A DNA stretch of 64,000 nt from the NCBI GenBank assembly GCA_038207265.1, contig JBBQZZ010000020.1, forward strand, positions 11,986 to 75,985, read 5' to 3'. How positions within the stretch are numbered: position 1 is the stretch's first letter; the number at the start of each line of letters is the position of its first letter. The notes beneath the pieces were generated by a model that saw nothing but the letters and a program-made list of their open reading frames with translations, did no database searches and was not told where the DNA came from. Both the position numbers and the translations under genes were made by a program. This DNA comes from JACMLD01 sp038207265 (GTDB lineage Bacteria > Bacteroidota > Bacteroidia > Chitinophagales > Chitinophagaceae). Shown piece after piece: positions 44,750 to 52,708 of this stretch.

Positions 44750-45454
44750 ATGCAACAGAAAATTCAAACACTGGACTGGCAAAAAATAACGAATGAAATG
44801 AACGATAAAGGGTTTTCGCTGGTTTCAAAATTTTTCTCAGATGATCAATGCGAAACGTTGAAATCAAATTATAATCAGCCTGGCTTATACAGGAAAACAG
44901 TGGTAATGGAACGATATCGATTTGGAAAAGGTGAATACAAATACTATGATTATCCATTGCCGGAAGGGATTCAAACACTGAGGGAAAATATTTATCCTAT
45001 GCTGGCACCCATTGCAAATAACTGGATGCAATGGTTGAATATTGCAACAGGCTTTCCTGCATCTTTCGGGGAGCTGCAACAAAACTGCCATCGCAATAAC
45101 CAGTTAAAACCAACAGCACTCATTTTAAAATATGGTATTGGCGGACATAATACAATGCATCAGGATTTATACGGAAATATATTTTTCCCCATGCAAGTAG
45201 TTTTATTCCTAAGTGAACCAGGAAAGGATTATACGGGTGGTGAATTTGTTATGCTGCAGCAAACGCCAAGAGCTCAGTCCAAAGCAATGGTATTAAACCC
45301 CGTGAAAGGTGATATGTTGATCTTTACAACTAATTTCAGACCAGTAAAAGGCGGCAAAGGTTATTACCGTGTAAATATGAAACATGGAGTGAGTGAAGTG
45401 AGTAGTGGAGAAAGATTTACTGCCGGCATCATTTTTCATGATGCATTGAGTTAA
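44750..45454 (+). CDS. 2-oxoglutarate/Fe(II) oxygenase
   Basis: A 234-residue dioxygenase with a double-stranded beta-helix. The iron ligands can be assigned as HQD (NTMHQDLYGN) and a later His in the segment VNMKHGVSEV, with the oxoglutarate-binding Arg in GERFTAGIIFHDA. The strand motif PMQVVLFLSEPGKDYTGGEF is typical of the COG3826 branch. It is followed 29 bases later by an AlkB-type gene, so the two dioxygenases are probably co-transcribed. The COG3826 group is uncharacterised; the pairing with AlkB suggests nucleic-acid or stress-related action but does not prove it. Confidence 0.82.
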   Translation: MQQKIQTLDWQKITNEMNDKGFSLVSKFFSDDQCETLKSNYNQPGLYRKTVVMERYRFGKGEYKYYDYPLPEGIQTLRENIYPMLAPIANNWMQWLNIATGFPASFGELQQNCHRNNQLKPTALILKYGIGGHNTMHQDLYGNIFFPMQVVLFLSEPGKDYTGGEFVMLQQTPRAQSKAMVLNPVKGDMLIFTTNFRPVKGGKGYYRVNMKHGVSEVSSGERFTAGIIFHDALS

Positions 45455-45483
45455 GAAATTTAAAGACAAATCGAGATCAGCAA

Positions 45484-46089
45484 ATGGATTTATTCAGTAC
45501 AGCAATGGATCATACAAAAAATTTATTGCCTTCAGATGGCACCGTAAATTATTTTGGAAAATTGTGGACGGCCGTTGAAGCCAGTCACTACCTGGATATT
45601 TTAGTAGATAACATTGAATGGAAAAATGATGAAGCGGTTATTTTTGGAAAACATATTGTCACCAAAAGGAAAGTTGCCTGGTACGGTGATCGTAGATTCA
45701 GCTATACTTATTCCAATATAACAAAGACTGCCTTGCCATGGACGAAAGACTTATTGATATTAAAAAAAGTGGTTGAAGAAAAGACAACAGAGCAATATAA
45801 TTCCTGCCTCCTGAATTTATATCACAATGGCGATGAAGGAATGGCCTGGCACAGCGATGCTGAAAAAGATTTGAAGAAGAATGGCGCCATTGCTTCCATA
45901 AGCTTTGGTGCCGAAAGAAAATTTTCTTTCAAGCACAAATTAAACGGCCAGGTAGTTTCTTTGTTATTGGAACATGGAAGTTTATTGCTGATGAAAGGAA
46001 CAACACAAACGCATTGGTTGCATCGATTGCCTCCTTCAAAAAAAATATCAAAGCCAAGAATAAATCTTACTTTCAGAACAATCCTATAA
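45484..46089 (+). CDS. AlkB-like alpha-ketoglutarate-dependent dioxygenase
   Basis: Probable repair dioxygenase that removes alkyl groups from bases (or RNA). 201 aa with the AlkB core: YNSCLLNLYHNGDEGMAWHS, where HxD is H-S-D, then IASISFGAERKFSFKHK, the second His in TQTHWLHRLPPS, and the C-terminal Arg pair in KPRINLTFRTI that binds oxoglutarate. N-terminus includes VTKRKVAWYGDR, the substrate lid typical of AlkB/ALKBH2. ATG 45484. It follows the other 2OG oxygenase by 29 bases; the stop is 2 bases from the convergent regulator gene. No Ada or Ogt gene is nearby. Confidence 0.88.
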   Translation: MDLFSTAMDHTKNLLPSDGTVNYFGKLWTAVEASHYLDILVDNIEWKNDEAVIFGKHIVTKRKVAWYGDRRFSYTYSNITKTALPWTKDLLILKKVVEEKTTEQYNSCLLNLYHNGDEGMAWHSDAEKDLKKNGAIASISFGAERKFSFKHKLNGQVVSLLLEHGSLLLMKGTTQTHWLHRLPPSKKISKPRINLTFRTIL

Positions 46090-46091
46090 GA

Positions 46092-47525
46092 TCAGCGCTC
46101 TGCTTTCGCCAGTTTACCAATCAGTTTCAGTCCGCTTTCTAATTTTTCGCTCCATGGCATGCCATAACCCAGTCGCATGCAATTATTAAATTGCTTTTGC
46201 AATGTAAACATGCTGCCGGGAGAAATGCTCACTTTGCTTTTAATAGCAGTATAATATAAATCAACTGTATTTATTTTTTTTGGTAATTCAACCCATACTG
46301 ATAGTCCGCCCTGGGGCCGGCTTATTTTTGTTCCTTCCGGGAAATGTTGACTGATCACTCTCACATATTGCAGGTAGTTGGTATGAAGGGTATGTCTTAG
46401 TTTCCGCAGGTGCGCCTCATATCTTCCATTTTCTAAAAAATTTCCAATGACTTCGTGTGTAATGCTGGTACCAGACAGCGCATGAAACAATTTCATCCGC
46501 CGTATTTTATCCTGGTATTTTCCGGCAGCAACCCAACCCACTCTATAACCAGGCGCCAACGTTTTAGAAACAGAATTGCACAGGAGTACCATTCCGGCCT
46601 CATCATACGTTTTGCAGCAGGTGGGCCGGCTATTGCCAAAATAAACATCCCCATACAAATCATCTTCAATCAGGGGAACATTATGATGCAGCAATAGTTT
46701 AACGGCTTCTCGCTTGTTTTCATCAGGCATCAGGCTACCCAGCGGATTACTAAAATTGCTGACGAATAAACAAAAAGCAATTTTATTTTTTTTGAGTATA
46801 TTTTTCAATCCATCTATATCTACACCGGTCTGCGGATTGGTAGGTAATTCAATTACTCTTAATCCAAGGCTTTGTGCTAACTGCAGTATACCAAAGAAGC
46901 AAGGACTTTCTACTGCAATGGTATCACCACTTTTAGCAATGGCCATCATACAATAAGACAATGCACTGATACAACCGGCGGTCGTAATAATATCTTCTTC
47001 TGCTAAATTTCCTTTCCATAAAAAAGACCATTTGGCAACCTGCCTTCTCAATGTTAGATTTCCCTCTACCGGTTCAAACATGGTTCCACTTCCCTGTAAT
47101 TGCCGCATCGCCTGCAGCATCCCTTTATTCAGCTTTGCTACCGGCAACAACTGTTCAGCAGGCACTCCATGAGAAAACAGTGTGACGTTTTCATTGGTAA
47201 CATTGCTCCTCACTATTTCAAATAAGTTCTTATCTGTTGGGTGATGTTGTTTATTGGCAGGATTACTCTGGCCAGGTATTGCCAACCTTCGCTTAAATGT
47301 GTTGGTAACATAGTAACCGGATTGCGGCCTTGATTCCACCAATGATTTTCTTTCCAGTTCATAATAGGCAAACTGGGCCGTACTCATGCTAACCCCATGC
47401 TGCCGGCAAATCATCCGGATGGAAGGAAGTTTATCTCCCACTTTCAATACATCTTTGTCTATTTGCTGTTCTATGTGCCTGGCAATGCTAATATAGAGCA
47501 GGTCTTTGACGACATTTTTTTTCAT
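46092..47525 (-). CDS. MocR-type transcription regulator (GntR HTH + aminotransferase fold)
   Basis: A 477-residue PLP-sensing regulator. N-terminal winged helix (KVGDKLPSIRMICRQHGVSM, then STAQFAYYELERKSLVESRP) and the aminotransferase-like C-domain, with PLP lysine K321 in the segment NSVSKTLAPGYRVGW and LIEDDLYGDVYFGN upstream. It is of the YdcR-like type. Divergent from an eight-gene operon starting with a PLP decarboxylase; the 101-base gap holds the putative operator (47535-47573). It is probably the activator or repressor of that operon. Start ATG 47525 as the HTH begins right after. Confidence 0.9.
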   Translation of the reverse strand: MKKNVVKDLLYISIARHIEQQIDKDVLKVGDKLPSIRMICRQHGVSMSTAQFAYYELERKSLVESRPQSGYYVTNTFKRRLAIPGQSNPANKQHHPTDKNLFEIVRSNVTNENVTLFSHGVPAEQLLPVAKLNKGMLQAMRQLQGSGTMFEPVEGNLTLRRQVAKWSFLWKGNLAEEDIITTAGCISALSYCMMAIAKSGDTIAVESPCFFGILQLAQSLGLRVIELPTNPQTGVDIDGLKNILKKNKIAFCLFVSNFSNPLGSLMPDENKREAVKLLLHHNVPLIEDDLYGDVYFGNSRPTCCKTYDEAGMVLLCNSVSKTLAPGYRVGWVAAGKYQDKIRRMKLFHALSGTSITHEVIGNFLENGRYEAHLRKLRHTLHTNYLQYVRVISQHFPEGTKISRPQGGLSVWVELPKKINTVDLYYTAIKSKVSISPGSMFTLQKQFNNCMRLGYGMPWSEKLESGLKLIGKLAKAER

Positions 47526-47534
47526 ACATTAAAC

Positions 47535-47573
47535 TGTATCGGTCAAAAATAACAATATTGTATCTGTACCGGA
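47535..47573. promoter_or_regulatory. Putative operator of the MocR-type regulator (TGTATC direct repeat)
   Basis: TGTATC occurs at 47535-47540 and again at 47559-47564, 24 bases apart, with CGG and TGTACCGG flanks resembling the half-site reversed. The direct repeat in a divergent promoter region is the pattern used by MocR dimers. Assigned from position and symmetry only. Confidence 0.5.
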
Positions 47574-47626
47574 ACAAAAATAATGCAGAAGTTTGTATAC
47601 TTATTCATGCGCGGTAAAATTTTTAT

Positions 47627-49033
47627 ATGAGGAACAACAGACTACAGCAATCTATGTATTCCGAAATGGCGGAAAAAGAAGTGTTTGAAAAAGCAACAGA
47701 ATATGGTTATGACTACCTCGACCAGGCATTTGAAAGAAATGTTTATCCCACCGAAAAAGCATTGTCCGATTTAAAATATTTTGATGAGCCGATGCCTTCA
47801 AAAGGACTTGGGGCTGTAAAGGTGATAGATATTTTACAGCAATACGGAGCGCCTGCAACAGTAACCCATATTGGTGGAAGGTATTTTGGCTTTGTTTGTG
47901 GAAGCGTTGTTCCTGCGGGCATGGCGGCAAAACAACTGGCTACCTTCTGGGATCAATGTACACCCATGCATGTGCTCTCTCCTGTTTCAGCCAAGCTTGA
48001 AGCAGTGGTAGAAGCATGGTTGAAAGAAATTTTTACGTTACCCAATCAAACTGTCGCGGGGTTTGTAAGTGGAACATCTGTTGCCAATTTCAGTGGACTC
48101 GCCGCCGCCAGGTATCGGATATTAAAAAACCAGGGATGGGATATCAATGACAAAGGACTTTTTACTGCACCGCCGATAAGGATAGTTGCCGGTAACCAGG
48201 CGCATGCTACCGTTTTAAAAGCAATTGGTTTGCTGGGGTTGGGTAAAGACAATATTGAATGGGTGGATACCGATAGAGAAGGCAGAATCATTGCTGATAA
48301 GGTTCCTGCATTAGATAGTAAAACGATTCTCATTCTCCAGGCAGGCAATGTAAATACCGGGTCCTTCGATCCATTCGATGAATTATGCGATAAAGCAATC
48401 AAAGCAAACGCATGGGTACATATTGATGGCGCATTTGGATTGTGGGCCGCAGCTTCAGATAAATTAAAAACGTATACCAACGGAATTGAAAAAGCAAATT
48501 CATGGGCGGTAGACGGGCATAAGACATTGAATACACCGTATGATTGTGGCATTGTTATGTGCAATGATAAAGATGCCCTTACTAATGCATTGCATGCAAG
48601 CGGTAGTTACCTCGTTGTAAATGATACGGAAAGAAACGGCATGTTTTATACACCGGAAATGTCCAGGAGATCCAGAATTATTGAACTATGGGCCACCATG
48701 AAATACCTGGGTAAATCAGGAATCGGTGAGATGATCAATACCATGAACGAACGGTCCATTCAATTTGCAGCAGAGATAAAAAAAATAAAAGGTTTTCATG
48801 TCCTAAATGAAATTGTATTCAACCAGGTATTGATAAGTTGTGAATCCGATGAGCTGACAACAAACACACTCGCACGTGTACAGGAATTAAGAGACTGCTG
48901 GGCAGGTGGCTCTGTATGGAATGGAAAAAAGGTAATCCGCATCAGTGTTTGCTCCTGGGCTACTACCGCTGCAGATATTACAAGATCGGTGCAATCTTTT
49001 AAACAGGCATTGAATGATGTCAGTCTTCAGTAA
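47627..49033 (+). CDS. PLP-dependent group II decarboxylase-like enzyme
   Basis: A 468-residue fold-type I PLP enzyme. The motifs FVSGTSVANFSGLAAARYRI, HATVLKAIGLLGLG, WVHIDGAFGLWAA and the PLP lysine K299 in SWAVDGHKTLNTPYDCG are those of the aromatic/glutamate/2,4-diaminobutyrate decarboxylase group; the Asp of VHIDGAF pairs with the PLP nitrogen. Length is normal. The substrate amino acid cannot be decided from these motifs. First gene of the operon divergent to the MocR-type regulator; a DinB-like gene follows after 26 bases. Confidence 0.88.
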   Translation: MRNNRLQQSMYSEMAEKEVFEKATEYGYDYLDQAFERNVYPTEKALSDLKYFDEPMPSKGLGAVKVIDILQQYGAPATVTHIGGRYFGFVCGSVVPAGMAAKQLATFWDQCTPMHVLSPVSAKLEAVVEAWLKEIFTLPNQTVAGFVSGTSVANFSGLAAARYRILKNQGWDINDKGLFTAPPIRIVAGNQAHATVLKAIGLLGLGKDNIEWVDTDREGRIIADKVPALDSKTILILQAGNVNTGSFDPFDELCDKAIKANAWVHIDGAFGLWAAASDKLKTYTNGIEKANSWAVDGHKTLNTPYDCGIVMCNDKDALTNALHASGSYLVVNDTERNGMFYTPEMSRRSRIIELWATMKYLGKSGIGEMINTMNERSIQFAAEIKKIKGFHVLNEIVFNQVLISCESDELTTNTLARVQELRDCWAGGSVWNGKKVIRISVCSWATTAADITRSVQSFKQALNDVSLQ

Positions 49034-49059
49034 GTCTATTAAGAGCAAATTTAAAAACC

Positions 49060-49506
49060 ATGACCAAAGAAATATTTAAAATCTTTTTCGAACGCGACTT
49101 ACATAAACTAAGGTTTGAAATAGCATCATACCAATCAGAGAATAAGATCTGGCAGGTTGAAAAAAGTATCGCCAATTCAGCCGGAAATCTTTGCCTTCAT
49201 TTGACTGGCAACCTGAACGCGTATATAGGTGTGGGGCTTGCAAATTCTGGTTACATAAGAGAACGTGATCTTGAATTTTCATTGAAAAACATTCCACGCC
49301 AGGAATTAATTTCAAAAATTGAACAAACCATCAGCGTTGTTGATGAAGGGTTGAATCATCTTACTGAAGAAAACCTTAAAAATAATTTTCCTTTTGTTAT
49401 CTGGGATAAACCTACCGGTATGGAATACACTTTAATAAATCTTATAGCGCATTTCAACTATCACCTGGGACAAATAAATTATCACCGGAGACTGCTGGAT
49501 CAATAA
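49060..49506 (+). CDS. DinB/DUF1572-like protein
   Basis: A 148-residue helical protein of the DinB superfamily. NLCLHLTGNLNAYIG carries the first His; the C-terminal LINLIAHFNYHLGQINYHRR carries the others, spaced H-x3-H. This suggests a metal-binding four-helix bundle. It is inserted between a PLP decarboxylase and a cupin, 26 and 10 bases away, so co-transcribed. Specific function unknown. Confidence 0.8.
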   Translation: MTKEIFKIFFERDLHKLRFEIASYQSENKIWQVEKSIANSAGNLCLHLTGNLNAYIGVGLANSGYIRERDLEFSLKNIPRQELISKIEQTISVVDEGLNHLTEENLKNNFPFVIWDKPTGMEYTLINLIAHFNYHLGQINYHRRLLDQ

Positions 49507-49516
49507 GACTATTGCA

Positions 49517-49861
49517 ATGAGTAACATTTTATTTCAAACCATTGACTGGAACAAACTAGAAAAAACCATCCATCCCGGACAAACCGGCATTGCCCTATGG
49601 CAAACCTTACAATTTGAAGGAATAAGAATAAGGATGGTTGAATATGCGGCAGGTTATATGGCAGACCATTGCTGTAAAAAAGGTCATATCGTTCACTGCC
49701 TGCACGGTGAATTTACCAGCGAACTGGAAACTGGTGAGTCGTTTATACTGAAAGAAGGAATGAGCTATATAGTGTCGGACGATCTTAGCTCACATCGTTC
49801 CTTTACAAATCACGGAGTAAAATTGCTCATCATAGACGGAGATTTTTTAAAGCATGAATAG
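49517..49861 (+). CDS. DHCW-motif-type cupin protein
   Basis: A 114-residue single-domain cupin. The segments IRMVEYAAGYMADHCCKKGH, IVHCLHGEFTSELETGESF and LKEGMSYIVSDDLSSHRSF show the cupin barrel with His/Glu metal candidates. The family is usually called DHCW-motif cupin; here the motif is DHCC. Function unknown. It lies 10 bases after the DinB-like gene and 26 before the class V aminotransferase gene. Confidence 0.78.
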   Translation: MSNILFQTIDWNKLEKTIHPGQTGIALWQTLQFEGIRIRMVEYAAGYMADHCCKKGHIVHCLHGEFTSELETGESFILKEGMSYIVSDDLSSHRSFTNHGVKLLIIDGDFLKHE

Positions 49862-49887
49862 TATTTAATAATAATCAATCAATAAAA

Positions 49888-51042
49888 ATGGAATCGCAAA
49901 GACACCTGTTTGAAATGCCGGAAGACATACACTACCTGAACGGTGCGTATATGTCGCCTTTACTGAAAATGGTACAGGCAGCAGGAGTGGAGGGAACAAC
50001 AAGAAAACTCAGTCCATGGGAACTAACTGCCGATGATTTCTTTGATCCTGCTGAGACAGTCAAACAAAAATTTGGCCAACTGGTAAATGCAGCAACACAG
50101 CAGGTAGCTATCATTTCATCTGCATCTTATGGTTTGAAATCGGCCATCAATAATATACCAGTCAATAATGGCGATCACGCAATAGTGGTTGCCAATGAAT
50201 TCCCCAGTGATTATTATACAATACAACAGTGGTGCAGGCAAAACAATAAAGAATTAAAAATAATTGAAGCGCCGGATCAATTACACCATCGTGGTAGTAA
50301 GTGGAATGAAGCCTTGCTGCAATCCATTACAGCAACAACCGCAGCTGTGGTTCTGTCATCCGTGCATTGGTCAGATGGCACAACATTCGACCTGCAAAAA
50401 ATTGGAGAAAAATGTAATGCCATAAATGCATTGTTTATTGTAGATGGAACACAATCCGTAGGAGCCTTACCAATAGATGTAAGCGCTTTTAAGATAGATG
50501 CACTGGTCTGCGCTTCCTATAAGTGGTTGATGGGTCCTTATTCTATTGGGCTGGCGTACTACAGTGAAAAACTTAACAAGGGCGTTCCCATTGAAGACTC
50601 CTGGATGAATAAAGTAAATGCAAATGATTTTTCAAAACTGTCCAATTACCTGGAAGATTACAAACCCGGCGCCTACCGTTACAATATGGGTGAATTCAGC
50701 CATACCATTCTTATGCCCATGCTGAACAAGGCACTGGACCAGGTATTGCAATGGGGCACTGAACCTATACAGGAATACTGTGGTCAGTTGATTCAACCAC
50801 TCCTGCAATTCCTGCAGGAAAACAACTATTGGATTGAAGAACCTGCCAGTCGCAGCAACCATTTGTTTGGCATTTCATTACCTGCAGGTATTGATAAATC
50901 CATATTGTTACAGGACCTGCAAAAAAATAAAGTGTTTGTATCACTCAGAGGTGATTTAATACGTGTATCACCACATGTATATAATAATGCAAACGACATT
51001 CATGCATTGATAGATGTTCTAAAAACCCAAAACAAAAAGTAA
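49888..51042 (+). CDS. Class V aminotransferase-fold PLP enzyme
   Basis: A 384-residue enzyme of the cysteine desulfurase/kynureninase-like aminotransferase class V family. N-terminal HYLNGAYMSPLLKMVQ is the typical start. PLP contacts: D186 in LFIVDGTQSVGALPID and the Schiff-base lysine K212 in VCASYKWLMGPYSIG. No desulfurase Cys loop is apparent, so a lyase/aminotransferase such as isopenicillin-N-epimerase-like or kynureninase-like activity is more likely. TAATG overlap with the next gene shows translational coupling. Confidence 0.87.
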   Translation: MESQRHLFEMPEDIHYLNGAYMSPLLKMVQAAGVEGTTRKLSPWELTADDFFDPAETVKQKFGQLVNAATQQVAIISSASYGLKSAINNIPVNNGDHAIVVANEFPSDYYTIQQWCRQNNKELKIIEAPDQLHHRGSKWNEALLQSITATTAAVVLSSVHWSDGTTFDLQKIGEKCNAINALFIVDGTQSVGALPIDVSAFKIDALVCASYKWLMGPYSIGLAYYSEKLNKGVPIEDSWMNKVNANDFSKLSNYLEDYKPGAYRYNMGEFSHTILMPMLNKALDQVLQWGTEPIQEYCGQLIQPLLQFLQENNYWIEEPASRSNHLFGISLPAGIDKSILLQDLQKNKVFVSLRGDLIRVSPHVYNNANDIHALIDVLKTQNKK

Positions 51043-51623
51043 TGATGACAAAAGCAGTAATAGTAGCTTTTGACAATTTCACAGATATAGATATATTCAT
51101 GCCCTGGGACTTATTGAACAGGGTTAGATTCTGCAATAAAAGCTTTCAGGTAAAGATTGTGGGTACCAAAGCTTCTCATAAATCAAGCTGTGGTATAGAT
51201 CTGGCAATGCAGGGAAACATAGAAGAATGTAATAACGCAGACCTGGTTTTCTTCGGCAGTGGTTCGGGCACAAGAGCCTTGTACAAAAACAAGGAATACC
51301 TGGAACGATTTCACCTGGATCCTGAAAAGCAAATAATTTGTTCAATGTGCTCCGGTGCCTTGCTACTGGCGGGCCTCGGATTACTCAGGAATAAAACCGC
51401 CACTACGTATCCGTCAGTAATGAAAGAGTTGCGTGAAATGGAAGTAATCGTTGTAGAAGACCAGCACCTTGTAACGCATGGCAATATTGCTACTGCAGCC
51501 GGCTGTCTTGCCGCCGTTGATCTGATGGGATGGGCCATTGAAAAATTATTTGATACAAACACAAAACAGGAAGTTATTGACTCTGTACTTCCGGCGGGCC
51601 AGGGTCTGACCTGTATTTATTAA
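51042..51623 (+). CDS. DJ-1/PfpI family protein
   Basis: A 193-residue protein of the glutamine-amidotransferase-like fold. The nucleophile elbow is C103 in QIICSMCSGALLLAGLGLL. Other marks are the early strand AVIVAFDNFTDIDIFMPWDL and the ATTYPSVMKELREMEVIVVE segment with the typical second-half pattern VTHGNIATAAGCLAAVDL. Related proteins act as isonitrile hydratases, proteases or glyoxalases; the N-terminal DIDIFMPWDLLNRV resembles the isonitrile hydratase/AraC-type branch. Start ATG 51042 overlaps the previous stop; ATG 51045 is an alternative. Confidence 0.87.
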   Translation: MMTKAVIVAFDNFTDIDIFMPWDLLNRVRFCNKSFQVKIVGTKASHKSSCGIDLAMQGNIEECNNADLVFFGSGSGTRALYKNKEYLERFHLDPEKQIICSMCSGALLLAGLGLLRNKTATTYPSVMKELREMEVIVVEDQHLVTHGNIATAAGCLAAVDLMGWAIEKLFDTNTKQEVIDSVLPAGQGLTCIY

Positions 51624-51645
51624 CAGGTCAAAAAAGTAAATTAAT

Positions 51646-52083
51646 ATGATAAGAGGGATCGATAATTTTACAGTATCAACAGATATTGATAAACTGGATA
51701 TTGCGTTTATACATCACTTTCTATCCACAGAAGCTTACTGGAGCAAAGGAATTCCTATTGAAAAAGTAAAAGCTGCTATTGCCAATTCCCTGAACTTTGC
51801 TGTATACGACGGTAATAAACAAATTGGCTTCGCCAGGATTATTTCAGATTTTTCAACCTTTGCATACCTGGCAGATGTATTTATTATACCAGCCTATCGC
51901 GGAAGGGGTCTCTCTAAATTATTAATGCACACAATAATGAATCATCCATCGCTACAAGGTTTGCGAAGATGGCTTTTAGGCACACGGGATGCACACGGCC
52001 TGTACCAACAATTTGGCTGGAGCGCAATTGCCGCACCAGAAAGATGGATGGAGATACAAAATAAAAACATTTATTACCCGTAA
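51646..52083 (+). CDS. GNAT-family N-acetyltransferase
   Basis: A 145-residue acetyltransferase using acetyl-CoA. The GNAT core is visible: IGFARIISDFSTFAYLADVF, IIPAYRGRGLSKLLM with the Q/R-x-x-G-x-G/A phosphate loop (RGRGLS), then GLRRWLLGTRDAHGLYQQFG. The N-terminus begins with short strand ... DIAFIHHFLSTEAYWSKGI, a pattern common to small N-acetyltransferases of amines or toxins. Substrate unknown. It follows the DJ-1 gene by 22 bases; the downstream 107-base gap separates it from the cupin gene. Confidence 0.85.
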   Translation: MIRGIDNFTVSTDIDKLDIAFIHHFLSTEAYWSKGIPIEKVKAAIANSLNFAVYDGNKQIGFARIISDFSTFAYLADVFIIPAYRGRGLSKLLMHTIMNHPSLQGLRRWLLGTRDAHGLYQQFGWSAIAAPERWMEIQNKNIYYP

Positions 52084-52190
52084 ACTGTTGTATGGATTAT
52101 CAAAATAATTTCCCCGATCAATTCAAATCACAAAAACTATTTATCTTAAATTACAGGCAGATAATAATTTTAACTTCGAAATAAACATCC

Positions 52191-52694
52191 ATCAAAAACA
52201 TTTCCACATTTACATTCAGCGACGATGGAATTATTCCTAACAATTCACTTCCTGTAATTGTATACCATCATGTAAGCGATACTGTTGACAAAGCCCAATG
52301 GTTAGAAGATCGCTTTCGATCTAACAACTGGACCAACAACTGGCGCTCCACCGTGCTTTCTCATGATCATTTCCACAGCAATACGCATGAAGTATTGGGC
52401 GTTAGCAAAGGAAAAGTAATACTGGTGATTGGTGGAAAAAAGACAGGTAAAATCTTTGAAGTGCCAGAAGGGGATGTATTGGTATTACCCGCTGGTGTTG
52501 GTCATTATTCAATTCAGGGCAATACGCCATATGAAATAGTAGGTGGCTATCCGGACGGGCGTTCATGGGATATGATGACAGGGACGATAGAAGAACGAAA
52601 GTCAGCATTCATTAATATTGCAGCGGTTCCTGTACCAACAACAGATCCTTTGTATGGAGAAAAAGGACCCTTGCTTCAATGGTGGAAATCATAA
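52191..52694 (+). CDS. YjlB-like cupin protein lacking an ordinary start codon
   Basis: The COG4297 (YjlB-like) cupin family has an N-terminus that extends about 55 residues before the first plausible in-frame start (GTG 52353). In this window those residues are encoded and in frame (ISTFTFSDDGIIPNNSLPVI, then QWLEDRFRSNNWTNNWRSTV), but there is no ATG, GTG or TTG for them; the stop TAA is at 52182-52184, and ATC 52191 or ATT 52200 are the only near-starts. The cupin core (THEVLGVSKGKVILVIGGKK, then LVLPAGVGHYSIQG) and the C-terminal NIAAVPVPTTDPLYG are intact. So either the start was lost by one base, or an ATT/ATC start is used. It is part of the decarboxylase operon. Confidence 0.7.
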   Translation: MKNISTFTFSDDGIIPNNSLPVIVYHHVSDTVDKAQWLEDRFRSNNWTNNWRSTVLSHDHFHSNTHEVLGVSKGKVILVIGGKKTGKIFEVPEGDVLVLPAGVGHYSIQGNTPYEIVGGYPDGRSWDMMTGTIEERKSAFINIAAVPVPTTDPLYGEKGPLLQWWKS

Positions 52695-52708
52695 TCAAAG
52701 AACATTAA

